DNA of 7,238 nucleotides. Source: Flavobacterium psychrophilum. Its GTDB lineage: Bacteria > Bacteroidota > Bacteroidia > Flavobacteriales > Flavobacteriaceae. Below the pieces are notes generated by a model. The model saw only the letters and a program-made list of their open reading frames with translations, was not told the DNA's origin and ran no database searches. Every line of letters begins with the position of its first letter. Within the stretch, counting starts at the first letter, position 1. The translations under genes and the position numbers were made by a program. Of the stretch, positions 1-7,026 are shown one piece after another. The stretch is from contig QFQM01000217.1 of assembly GCA_003243255.1 (NCBI GenBank), forward strand, positions 1-7,238. Direction: 5' to 3'.

Positions 1-43
1 TTGCATAAAATTTTTTAAAAACTAAGGTCATAAAGACAAAGGT

Positions 44-2839
44 ATGGACAGGTTTTCCTTTTTAAACGCAGCACATACTGCTTTTTTTGCAGATTTATAC
101 GATCAATATATAGAGAATCCGGACAGCGTTGAACCAAGCTGGAGAAGCTTTTTCCAGGGGTTTGACTTTGGTAGTACTGTAGAGTACGGAGGCGGATTTG
201 AAACTCTTGATGCTCCCGGAGCAGCTACTGCTACCGCAACTCAGCCGGTATCTGATTATTCAGGTATCCCTGAAAAACTTCAGAAAGAATTTAAGGTACT
301 TAACCTTATCGAAGGTTACCGCACGCGTGGCCACCTGTTTACCAAAACCAACCCGGTTAGGGACAGGAGAATTTTTACTCCATCATTAGCACTTGAGAAC
401 TTCGGCCTTTCTGATGCCGATCTTAACACTGTGTTTGATGCCGGTAAAGAAGTAGGGCTTCAGAATGCTACCCTTGCCCAAATCGTAGATCACCTTCGTA
501 AAGTATACTGTCAGCACATAGGTGTAGAGTATATGTACATCCGTGATCCGCAGGTAAGGCAGTGGATTCAGAACAGGCTTACGGTAAACGCTAACCAGCC
601 TTCTTTCTCTGCTGAAGAGAAAAAGAATATCCTTGGTAAACTTAATGAGGCGGTTTCTTTCGAGAACTTCCTTCATACAAAATATGTAGGCCAGAAACGT
701 TTCTCTCTTGAGGGATGTGAGTCGCTTATCCCTGCTCTTGACGCACTTATCGAGTCAGCAGCAGATAAAGGAGTTGAGCAGTTTGTAATGGGTATGGCTC
801 ACCGTGGCCGCCTTAACGTACTTGCTAACGTATTTGGTAAGTCAACTTCAGATATCTTCAGTGAGTTTGATGGTAAAGACTACGACGACGACGCCCTTTT
901 TGATGGTGACGTAAAATATCACCTTGGCCTTACAGCTGACAAAAAAACAAGAAATGGCAAACAGATAAATGTTAACCTTGCGCCAAATCCTTCGCACCTT
1001 GAAACTGTAGGTGCAGTTATTGAAGGTATCGCAAGAGCAAAACAGGACAGGCATTTTGCTGACGACTTCTCTAAAGTACTTCCTATTGCGCTACACGGTG
1101 ATGCTGCTGTAGCGGGTCAGGGTATCGTTTATGAGATCGTTCAGATGGCTAAGCTTGATGGTTATAAGACGGGTGGTACTATCCACGTTGTGGTAAACAA
1201 CCAGGTTGGTTTTACAACTAACTATCTTGATGCGCGTTCGTCAACCTACTGTACGGATATCGCTAAAGTAACCCTTTCGCCTGTACTTCACGTAAATGCT
1301 GACGATGCAGAGGCAGTAGTCCACGCTATGCTGTTTGCTCTTGATTACAGAATGGAGTTTGGCAGCGATGTGTTCATCGACCTTTTAGGATACAGAAAAT
1401 ATGGCCACAACGAAGGTGACGAGCCTCGTTTTACACAGCCAAAATTATACAAGATCATCGCTAAACACAAAAATCCAAGAGATATTTATGCTGAGAAGCT
1501 TATTGCTGACGGCGTTATCGCAGGAGATTATGTAAGCGGTCTTGAGAAAGAATACAAAGCCGTTCTTGAAGAGAACCTTGAAGCTTCAAGAAAGAAAGAG
1601 CTTACCATCATCACTCCGTTCATGCAGAACGAGTGGGAAGGTTATGCACAGGCTGACGAGCAGGAAATGCTTAAAAAGGTAAACACGACTTTCTCTAAAG
1701 ACATGCTTACTGATATCGCGAAAGTGATCACTGAGCTTCCGTCGGACAAAAAGTTCATAAGCAAAATCCAAAAGCTTATCAACGACAGAAAAACAATGTA
1801 TTTTGAGACAGAAAAGCTGGATTGGGCTATGGCCGAATTGCTTGCTTACGGATCATTGATGACTGAAGGATATGATGTTCGTATCTCAGGTCAGGATGTA
1901 GAGAGGGGTACTTTCTCTCACCGTCATGCAGTTGTTAAAGTTGAAGATTCAGAAGAAGAAGTAATTCTTCTTAACCACCTGAAAGATCAGAAAGGTAAAT
2001 TCCATATTTATAACTCACTGCTTTCAGAATATGGTGTTGTAGGTTTTGACTACGGTTATGCCCTTGCAAGCCCTAAAACACTTACCATCTGGGAAGCGCA
2101 GTTTGGTGACTTCTCTAACGGTGCACAGATCATGCTGGATCAGTACATCTCTGCTGCTGAAGATAAATGGAACAACCAGAACGGACTTGTGATGCTATTG
2201 CCTCACGGTTACGAAGGCCAGGGTGCTGAGCACTCTTCGGCACGTATGGAGCGTTACCTTCAGCTTTGTGCTAACCATAACATGTATGTGGCAGACTGTA
2301 CAACACCGGCTAACTTCTTCCACTTGTTGAGAAGACAAATGAAAACAACTTTCCGTAAGCCGCTTATCGTGTTTACACCTAAGAGCTTACTGCGTCACCC
2401 ATTAGTAGTTTCTACTCCTGATGAATTTGCAAACGGAAGCTTCCAGGAGGTACTGAACGATCCTGCTGCGGATGCTAAGAAAGTGAAAACACTTGTATTC
2501 TGTACCGGTAAATTCTACTACGACCTTATCGCTGAAAGAGAAAACCTTAAGCGTGACGATGTAGCCTTTGTAAGGATAGAGCAGCTGTTCCCGCTACCGG
2601 TAGAGCAGATTAAAGAAATCATAGCACAATACCCTAACGCTGACGATTATGTATGGGCGCAGGAAGAGCCAAGAAACATGGGTGCTTACAGCTACATGCT
2701 AATGAACTTCAATGAAGTTAAGCTAAGACTTGCAGCTCCAAAAGCATACAGTGCACCTGCGGCAGGTAGCTACACACGTTCTAAAAAACGTCATGCAGCG
2801 GCCATAGCTATGGTTTTTGACAAAAACTTATTTAATTAA
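44..2839 (+). CDS. sucA: 2-oxoglutarate dehydrogenase E1 component
   Basis: This is the thiamine diphosphate-dependent E1 subunit of the 2-oxoglutarate dehydrogenase complex. It decarboxylates 2-oxoglutarate in the TCA cycle and passes the succinyl group to the lipoyl arm of E2, in the cytoplasm. At 931 residues it matches the family (E. coli SucA has 933). The N-terminal E1o segment (about 5-40, with ENPDSVEPSWRSFF) binds the complex core in homologues. The cofactor domain has GMAHRGR (250-256), NPSHLE (315-320), HGDAA (351-355) and NNQVGFTT (385-392); GDA...NN is the diphosphate/Mg site. His253 and His318 align with the substrate-site histidines 260 and 298 of E. coli. The transketolase-like half carries RGTFSHRH (621-628), EAQFGDF (684-690) and HGYEGQGAEHSSAR (721-734). 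The C-terminal domain ends with EEPRN (874-878). The ATG at 44 gives the expected N-terminus, with no clear Shine-Dalgarno. The window's first bases, TTGCA, could be the tail of a TAnnTTTG promoter box, but this cannot be tested here. Codon use favours CTT for leucine. No key residue is missing. Confidence 0.98.
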   Translation: MDRFSFLNAAHTAFFADLYDQYIENPDSVEPSWRSFFQGFDFGSTVEYGGGFETLDAPGAATATATQPVSDYSGIPEKLQKEFKVLNLIEGYRTRGHLFTKTNPVRDRRIFTPSLALENFGLSDADLNTVFDAGKEVGLQNATLAQIVDHLRKVYCQHIGVEYMYIRDPQVRQWIQNRLTVNANQPSFSAEEKKNILGKLNEAVSFENFLHTKYVGQKRFSLEGCESLIPALDALIESAADKGVEQFVMGMAHRGRLNVLANVFGKSTSDIFSEFDGKDYDDDALFDGDVKYHLGLTADKKTRNGKQINVNLAPNPSHLETVGAVIEGIARAKQDRHFADDFSKVLPIALHGDAAVAGQGIVYEIVQMAKLDGYKTGGTIHVVVNNQVGFTTNYLDARSSTYCTDIAKVTLSPVLHVNADDAEAVVHAMLFALDYRMEFGSDVFIDLLGYRKYGHNEGDEPRFTQPKLYKIIAKHKNPRDIYAEKLIADGVIAGDYVSGLEKEYKAVLEENLEASRKKELTIITPFMQNEWEGYAQADEQEMLKKVNTTFSKDMLTDIAKVITELPSDKKFISKIQKLINDRKTMYFETEKLDWAMAELLAYGSLMTEGYDVRISGQDVERGTFSHRHAVVKVEDSEEEVILLNHLKDQKGKFHIYNSLLSEYGVVGFDYGYALASPKTLTIWEAQFGDFSNGAQIMLDQYISAAEDKWNNQNGLVMLLPHGYEGQGAEHSSARMERYLQLCANHNMYVADCTTPANFFHLLRRQMKTTFRKPLIVFTPKSLLRHPLVVSTPDEFANGSFQEVLNDPAADAKKVKTLVFCTGKFYYDLIAERENLKRDDVAFVRIEQLFPLPVEQIKEIIAQYPNADDYVWAQEEPRNMGAYSYMLMNFNEVKLRLAAPKAYSAPAAGSYTRSKKRHAAAIAMVFDKNLFN

Positions 2840-2845
2840 TTATCG

Positions 2846-2853
2846 TACTTTTG
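2846..2853 (+). promoter_or_regulatory. Candidate -7 promoter box for sucB
   Basis: TACTTTTG is a perfect match to the Bacteroidota/Flavobacterium -7 consensus TAnnTTTG. It starts 7 bases after the sucA stop and lies 43 bases before the sucB ATG. The nearest -33-like TTG (2817-2819, inside the last codons of sucA) is 26 bases upstream of the box, longer than the usual spacing of about 17-23, which lowers confidence. If active, it gives sucB a leader of roughly 35 bases and lets E2 be made independently of E1. Confidence 0.4.
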
Positions 2854-2896
2854 ATATTTCAAAAAAGATAGGAAACACCAATAAAATTATACTGAC

Positions 2897-4141
2897 ATGA
2901 TTTTAGAAATGAAAGTCCCTTCACCGGGGGAGTCGATTACAGAAGTTGAGATCGCAACATGGCTGGTAAAAGACGGAGATTATGTAGAGAAAGACCAGGC
3001 AATTGCCGAAGTTGATTCAGATAAAGCAACACTAGAGCTTCCTGCTGAGGTTAGTGGTATCATTACCCTTAAGGCTGAAGAAGGTGACGCAGTAAAAGTA
3101 GGGCAGGTAGTTTGCCTTATCGATACTGACGGAGCTAAACCGGACGGTGCTGCTGCACCTGCTGCAGAAAAAGCTCCTGAAGCTCCAAAAGCGGAAGAGA
3201 AAAAAGAAGAACCTAAAACTGCTGCTCCGGCTCCTGCTGATGCACCTGCAAGCTATGCTGCCGGTACACCATCTCCTGCTGCTAAGAAAATACTTGACGA
3301 GAAAAACATCCCTGCTTCTGACGTTGCCGGTACCGGTAAAGGTGGAAGGATAACTAAAGATGATGCAGTAAACGCTACAGGTAAAGCATCTATGGGTACG
3401 CCTACAGGTGGTAACCGTGGTTCTGAGCGCAGTAAGCTTTCTATGCTTCGCCGTAAAGTGGCTGAGCGTTTGGTTGCTGCTAAAAATGAAACAGCTATGC
3501 TTACCACGTTCAACGAGGTAAACATGACACCTATAAACAATGTTCGTAACGAATTTAAAGATGCATTCAAAGCAAAACACAATGGTGTGAGTCTTGGTTA
3601 TATGTCATTCTTTACAAAGGCAGTTGTAAGAGCGCTTCAATTGTTCCCGGATGTTAACTCAATGATTGACGGTGACTTTAAAACGACTTACGATTTTGCT
3701 GATATCTCTATTGCAGTATCTGGTCCTAAAGGACTTATGGTGCCTGTAGTAAGAAACGCTGAAACACTTACTTTCCGTGGTATCGAGGCAGAGATCAAAC
3801 GTCTTGCACTACGTGCACGTGACGGTCAGATCACTGTAGATGATATGACAGGTGGTACATTTACCATCACTAACGGAGGTGTATTCGGAAGTATGCTTTC
3901 TACACCAATCATCAACCCTCCACAGTCTGGTATCCTTGGAATGCACAACATTATCGAGCGTCCTATCGCTGTAAACGGTAAAGTTGAGATCCACCCAATG
4001 ATGTATGTGGCACTTTCTTACGACCACAGAATCATCGACGGACGTGAGTCAGTTGGTTTCCTTGTAGCGGTTAAAGAAGCTCTTGAGAATCCGGTTGAAC
4101 TGCTTATGGACAACAATCCTAAAAAAGCACTTGAACTATAG
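2897..4141 (+). CDS. sucB: Dihydrolipoyllysine-residue succinyltransferase, E2 of the 2-oxoglutarate dehydrogenase complex
   Basis: This is the E2 core subunit (also called odhB). Its swinging lipoyl arm takes the succinyl group from SucA and transfers it to CoA, and is then reoxidised by E3. The 414 residues show the classic order. A lipoyl domain (about 1-77) has the lipoylation site DSDKA with Lys43. An Ala/Pro/Glu/Lys-rich flexible linker follows (about 80-120). A peripheral-subunit-binding domain (about 123-160, [10 protein letters not shown] and [12 protein letters not shown]) holds E1/E3. The catalytic acyltransferase domain (about 180-414) contains TFTITNGG (321-328) and SYDHRIIDG (374-382), with His377 and Asp381 as catalytic residues. 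TFTITNGG, together with the sucA neighbour, favours the succinyl- rather than the acetyl-transferase. Only one lipoyl domain is present, as is normal for E2o. The gene follows sucA by 57 bases and ends 22 bases before a strong terminator. The ATG at 2897 is preceded by A-rich sequence without a Shine-Dalgarno. E3 (lpd) must lie elsewhere. Confidence 0.98.
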   Translation: MILEMKVPSPGESITEVEIATWLVKDGDYVEKDQAIAEVDSDKATLELPAEVSGIITLKAEEGDAVKVGQVVCLIDTDGAKPDGAAAPAAEKAPEAPKAEEKKEEPKTAAPAPADAPASYAAGTPSPAAKKILDEKNIPASDVAGTGKGGRITKDDAVNATGKASMGTPTGGNRGSERSKLSMLRRKVAERLVAAKNETAMLTTFNEVNMTPINNVRNEFKDAFKAKHNGVSLGYMSFFTKAVVRALQLFPDVNSMIDGDFKTTYDFADISIAVSGPKGLMVPVVRNAETLTFRGIEAEIKRLALRARDGQITVDDMTGGTFTITNGGVFGSMLSTPIINPPQSGILGMHNIIERPIAVNGKVEIHPMMYVALSYDHRIIDGRESVGFLVAVKEALENPVELLMDNNPKKALEL

Positions 4142-4163
4142 TTTTAAGCTCATTATAACAAAG

Positions 4164-4194
4164 AAACCCCGCTCAGTGAGCGGGGTTTTTGTTT
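4164..4194 (+). terminator. Intrinsic terminator of sucAB
   Basis: The arms AAACCCCGCTCA (4164-4175) and TGAGCGGGGTTT (4177-4188) form a perfect 12-base-pair inverted repeat around one central base (in practice a small loop). It is followed by T5-G-T3. It begins 22 bases after the sucB stop. Its arms are identical to those of the convergent terminator at 4310-4342. Confidence 0.93.
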
Positions 4195-4277
4195 GAAGGG
4201 GATGGATGTGGAATCAGTTACTTTTTAATCATTTGATGATGATTGGGTTTCGCAATTTAGTTATACTTGTCAGTTTA

Positions 4278-4301
4278 AAATCAGGTGTTTTTACCTGATT
4301 T
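4278..4301. other. Third hairpin in the convergent spacer
   Basis: AAATCAGGT (4278-4286) and ACCTGATTT (4293-4301) form a perfect 9-base-pair stem around a GTTTTT loop. It lies between the two facing terminators of sucB and lipoprotein A. Neither strand has a strong T run after the stem (TTTTAAAC on the minus strand is the better one). It is at best a weak back-up terminator for lipoprotein A readthrough, or an RNA 3'-end structure. Confidence 0.5.
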
Positions 4302-4309
4302 ATATGTCG

Positions 4310-4342
4310 AAAAAAACAAACCCCGCTCATTGAGCGGGGTTT
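4310..4342 (-). terminator. Intrinsic terminator of lipoprotein A
   Basis: On the minus strand the stem AAACCCCGCTCA / TGAGCGGGGTTT (12 base pairs, plus-strand positions 4331-4342 and 4318-4329) is followed by G and a run of seven T. It starts 22 bases past the lipoprotein A stop and faces the sucB terminator. Confidence 0.93.
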
Positions 4343-4364
4343 CAGGTAAGAGTTAGTTGTTTTG

Positions 4365-5414
4365 TTATGGAAGTGCGTTTAAAGCTGAAATAAGCGCTGC
4401 ATCAGTTGTTGTTGAAATATCAGCGTTAGTAATGTTTATCAATCCGTTAGGAGCGATAACAGCAGGTTTTATAGCATATTTCCAGTTTCCGGTTACAGGG
4501 TCATGCGTTACAAAAATTGCATAAGCATTCATACCTACAATTACCTGCCCATAGTGTTCGTTAAACCTGTTGTTAGGGTAGTCGAACGTGTCCATTGGAG
4601 ATATTGAATTACTGATTCCCTGATAAGCAAGATAACATTTAGAGTTAGATGGGTTGTAAGCTGTAGGGACCTGTATCTGGATCGTAGTCCTCTGGCCCGG
4701 TAGTGCATCAAGCTTATCGATGTTGCACCAGCCCCAGCTAAGCACTTCGAAAATGTATTTATCGCCGGCTTCATCAACAGGATCCGGATTGCCCTCCTCA
4801 TCTTCTTTCTCGTCCCATTTGGTATCACCTTCCGGGTTTGGAGCACCGTCACCATCGGTGTCTTCTCCTTCAGACTCCCAGGTAGTCATATCGCCCTGTC
4901 CCGGATCGTTTTCACTTCCCTCGTTGCTTGTAAGGTCTTTTGGTACCTCCAGCACTACAGGAGTTCCTTCGTCTACCTGCTGGCCTTCCTCGGTTGTCAT
5001 ATTAATGTAGAATTCACCTCCCGAAAATAAGCGGTTCATTTGTGGGTCGTCAGGGTTATTCTCTCCCGTAAAGCCCATAGTTGTCTTGTTGGCAGTAACC
5101 ATATCTCCCAGGCTGAATATCTCAACATACTCAACGTTTACATTACCGCTAAAAGGATGCCCGTTTACGGTTAATTGCTGCGGATTGAAGTTGATGATTA
5201 CCCCATTGTTTGTTTTAATTGCGGCACGTTCCTGATTTGTGCTTACCGTAAAGCGCTGCGTAAGTTTGTTTACAGCTTTTGCCTGCAAAGCCGAAAGACC
5301 GTTTTCTTTAGCTTTTAAGTTTGTTGTTGAATTTGATGTTGCGTTTTCTTCCGTGCTGCACGCAGCAAAAAGAATAGCTGCGACCGCAGCTTTTAAAAAT
5401 AGATTGTGTTTCAT
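4365..5414 (-). CDS. Predicted lipoprotein A of unknown function, paralogue of lipoprotein B
   Basis: This is a 349-residue exported lipoprotein. The signal peptide has Lys3/Lys8, a hydrophobic core (9-18) and a lipobox FAAC with Cys19. The mature start is C-S-T-E-E-N, with acidic residues at +4/+5. This loosely resembles the lipoprotein export signal of Bacteroidota, so surface exposure is possible but unproven. After a Ser/Thr/Asn-rich tether (20-38), the core is clearly homologous to lipoprotein B. Shared blocks are ALQ.KA...L.QRF (42-55), SGNVNVEYVEIF (89-100), MVTANKTTMGF (105-115), SGGEFYIN (131-138), GWCNIDK (228-234), NEHYGQ (285-290) and WKYAIKP (311-317); both proteins end in ALP. 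Residues 162-215 are very acidic and contain DTDGDGAPNPEGD (185-197), a calcium-loop-like string absent from B. I do not recognise a catalytic motif. A structural, adhesive or binding role is a guess. The gene has its own terminator. The 293-base gap upstream holds the terminator of B, so A probably has its own promoter; the only candidate box seen is a weak TACATTCG at 5485-5492 (minus). Confidence 0.9.
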   Translation of the reverse strand: MKHNLFLKAAVAAILFAACSTEENATSNSTTNLKAKENGLSALQAKAVNKLTQRFTVSTNQERAAIKTNNGVIINFNPQQLTVNGHPFSGNVNVEYVEIFSLGDMVTANKTTMGFTGENNPDDPQMNRLFSGGEFYINMTTEEGQQVDEGTPVVLEVPKDLTSNEGSENDPGQGDMTTWESEGEDTDGDGAPNPEGDTKWDEKEDEEGNPDPVDEAGDKYIFEVLSWGWCNIDKLDALPGQRTTIQIQVPTAYNPSNSKCYLAYQGISNSISPMDTFDYPNNRFNEHYGQVIVGMNAYAIFVTHDPVTGNWKYAIKPAVIAPNGLINITNADISTTTDAALISALNALP

Positions 5415-5637
5415 AATAATTTAGTTTAGGATGACTGATCAATTAAATAGCAGATAGCTAGCGTTTTACTAAATAATTGTGAAACGAATGTAGTTAAGTA
5501 ATGAAACGGACTACTAAATATTCTTTAACAAGGTCATTTTTATCGTTGTATGGTAAAGGCGTAGTTAAAGTTTTATTAAAAAGTGATTTAAGGAGAGGTT
5601 TTTGAGGTTGATAATCAGTAAGATAAAGCCTACGGTT

Positions 5638-5674
5638 AAAAAAACAAAATCCCTGTGTTGGGGCACAGGGATTT
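5638..5674 (-). terminator. Intrinsic terminator of lipoprotein B
   Basis: On the minus strand an 11-base-pair stem (AAATCCCTGTG / CACAGGGATTT; plus-strand arms 5647-5657 and 5664-5674) with a 6-base loop is followed by TTG and seven T. It lies 33 bases after the lipoprotein B stop and separates B from lipoprotein A. The remaining spacer up to 5415 is AT-rich; apart from the weak promoter-like box noted under lipoprotein A, I see no gene or repeat in it. Confidence 0.92.
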
Positions 5675-5707
5675 GCTACTCTCAATTAATTAACAGAAAT
5701 CATTTTT

Positions 5708-6745
5708 TTAAGGCAATGCATCTATGAGGGCAATAAGTTGTGCTTCGGTAATGCTGTTGAGTTCAGAATCATTTATAACAATGATCTGGTCTGCTACTAT
5801 GGTTACCGGTTTAATAGCATATATCCATTCTCCGTCCTGTTCGGAAACAAAGATTATATAACATTCAAGTCCAATAGGGATCAGCCCGTAATGTTCGCTG
5901 AAAAGTTCGGTGTCTTCATCATAAACATCTAACAGTGCCAGTCCGTTATCTTCACCAACATAGGCTACAAAAACATCACTGTTGGTCTCATCATATCCTT
6001 CCGGTACATCAACATATATTGTTGTTTTTGGTCTTGGGTCGCTGTAAAACTTATCAATGTTTGTCCACCCAAAGTGGTTAAAGTAGCAGTAATAATTACC
6101 GCCTTCGCCACCCACACCTGCTTCCTGCTGGCCCTGAGGGTTCTCATTATTCACTTCTTCCCATACAAGGTTTCCGTCTTCGCCTTCAGCACCAAACCAA
6201 AGTGTCATGCCGTTATCCTGTCCTCCGGTTAGGTTGGCAGGAACCATAAGCTGCATACCGCAGCTCATTTCAAGCTGAACACCATCCTGGGTTGCATTGA
6301 TGTAAAATTCCCCACCGGATATAAGAAGGCCTCTGTCGCCATTTGGCATAAGTCCCATTGTAGGTTTATTGGCGGTAAGCATATTGCCACGGTTAAAGAC
6401 CTCTATATATTCAAGTTCTACATTTCCGGTTACGGCAGCTCCGTTTTTGGTGAGGCATCCCGGATACAGCGATATCTGAACCCCTTTTTCGGAAGTAAGC
6501 GTAACCACGCTTTGTGAAGCATCAAATGTGAATTCCTGCTTTAGGTTTTCAAGAGCTTCTTCCTGAAGTGCATTGAATGCTGCTGCGGTAGGCGGTACGG
6601 GCGTTTCCGGTACTTCAGGATTAGGGTTTGTCGGATTTTCGGGCGTATTTTCAACGGGGCCGACAACCTGAACCGGCTCGTATTCGCAGGCAGTGAAAAA
6701 AGCAAAAAGTGCTAGTGCAGGCAAGAGTATTATTTTCCTTTTCAT
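5708..6745 (-). CDS. Predicted lipoprotein B of unknown function, paralogue of lipoprotein A
   Basis: This is a 345-residue exported lipoprotein. I chose the ATG at 6745 because MKRKIILL begins a textbook signal peptide (basic 2-4, hydrophobic 5-18) with lipobox FTAC and Cys20. An in-frame ATG at 6790 would add 15 polar residues before it and lies only about a dozen bases after the best promoter-like box. The mature protein starts C-E-Y-E-P and continues with a Pro/Asn/Glu-rich tether (about 29-52), typical of an extended spacer from the outer membrane. The core (57-345) aligns end to end with lipoprotein A. Shared blocks are ALQEEALENLKQEF (59-72), TGNVELEYIEVF (106-117), MLTANKPTMG (122-131), SGGEFYINAT (143-152), GWTNIDK (226-232), SEHYG (283-287) and WIYAIKP (307-313). 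The central Gly/Gln/Asn-rich stretch (about 185-216) is shorter and less acidic than in A. Predicted beta-rich composition and lack of catalytic motifs suggest a binding or structural role, as inference only. A terminator follows the gene. Confidence 0.9.
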   Translation of the reverse strand: MKRKIILLPALALFAFFTACEYEPVQVVGPVENTPENPTNPNPEVPETPVPPTAAAFNALQEEALENLKQEFTFDASQSVVTLTSEKGVQISLYPGCLTKNGAAVTGNVELEYIEVFNRGNMLTANKPTMGLMPNGDRGLLISGGEFYINATQDGVQLEMSCGMQLMVPANLTGGQDNGMTLWFGAEGEDGNLVWEEVNNENPQGQQEAGVGGEGGNYYCYFNHFGWTNIDKFYSDPRPKTTIYVDVPEGYDETNSDVFVAYVGEDNGLALLDVYDEDTELFSEHYGLIPIGLECYIIFVSEQDGEWIYAIKPVTIVADQIIVINDSELNSITEAQLIALIDALP

Positions 6746-6801
6746 AATCGTAGGATATAAGTTAGTTTTATGTTTGGTAAGAGTTTGCATGCTCTATTGA
6801 A

Positions 6802-6836
6802 ACAATTTACTTTTTAAATACCCTACCGTGATCAAA
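6802..6836 (-). promoter_or_regulatory. Candidate promoter of lipoprotein B
   Basis: On the minus strand a TTTG (6833-6836) is followed after 23 bases by TAAATTGT (6802-6809), an imperfect match to the Flavobacterium -33 TTG / -7 TAnnTTTG pair at the long end of accepted spacing. Transcription would start near 6795. This leaves about 50 bases of leader before the ATG at 6745 and almost none before the alternative ATG at 6790. Confidence 0.3.
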
Positions 6837-6849
6837 ATCAGGATGTGCT

Positions 6850-6888
6850 AAAAAAGCGAAAACCCTGATGTTCAACATCAGGGTTTTC
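6850..6888 (-). terminator. Terminator-like hairpin with no visible gene
   Basis: GAAAACCCTGATGTT (6858-6872) and AACATCAGGGTTTTC (6874-6888) form a perfect 15-base inverted repeat. On the minus strand it is followed by GC and six T. It lies about 100 bases beyond the terminator of the type IX gene and about 105 bases upstream of the lipoprotein B start, all on the same strand. It may be a second terminator of the upstream gene, the end of a small RNA, or an attenuator in the lipoprotein B leader. Confidence 0.75.
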
Positions 6889-6980
6889 AATATATAGATG
6901 CCTTGCGGCAGATAAAAAGTAAGGTGGTAAAATTTAGTAGTTTATTATTAGATGTGTAAACTGCCCGATGGTTACGTGTT

Positions 6981-7011
6981 AAAATAAAAAAAGCCCTGAT
7001 AAGGGCTTTTT
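6981..7011 (-). terminator. Intrinsic terminator of the type IX secreted protein gene
   Basis: On the minus strand AAAAAGCCCT / AGGGCTTTTT (plus-strand arms 6988-6997 and 7002-7011) forms a 10-base-pair stem with a four-base loop, followed by a T-rich run (TTATTTT). It starts 15 bases after the stop codon of the partial gene to its right. Confidence 0.9.
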
Positions 7012-7026
7012 AGAGGTATTGGTGTT

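Noticed and set aside
386..676. Minus-strand ORF (96 residues) inside sucA
   Set aside because: Fully contained in a highly conserved gene on the other strand, with no independent support.
3032..3580. Long antisense ORF (182 residues) across sucB
   Set aside because: It lies wholly inside a well-supported gene, over the repetitive Ala/Pro/Lys linker, and its translation is rich in Ser, Arg, Phe and Cys without domain or signal features. It is a shadow of the coding bias of sucB.
4142..4364. Repeat-bounded mobile insert, suggested by the identical palindromes flanking 4189-4317
   Set aside because: The palindromes are functional terminators with correct T tracts for the genes on each side. 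There is no ORF, target-site duplication or transposase remnant between them.
4720..5010. Plus-strand ORF (96 residues) opposite lipoprotein A
   Set aside because: Ser/Pro-rich low-complexity translation, antisense to the acidic Asp/Glu/Gly stretch of lipoprotein A. Shadow ORF.
5494..5685. 63-residue minus-strand ORF in the spacer between lipoproteins B and A
   Set aside because: It starts inside or beside the lipoprotein B terminator and would be read through the stem and T run. It has no signal, domain or start-site support and ends in the likely promoter region of lipoprotein A.
6889..6987. tRNA or riboswitch in the spacer right of lipoprotein B
   Set aside because: No cloverleaf, CCA end or recognisable aptamer consensus; only a 4-base-pair hairpin is visible. 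It is kept only as a possible small RNA in the findings.
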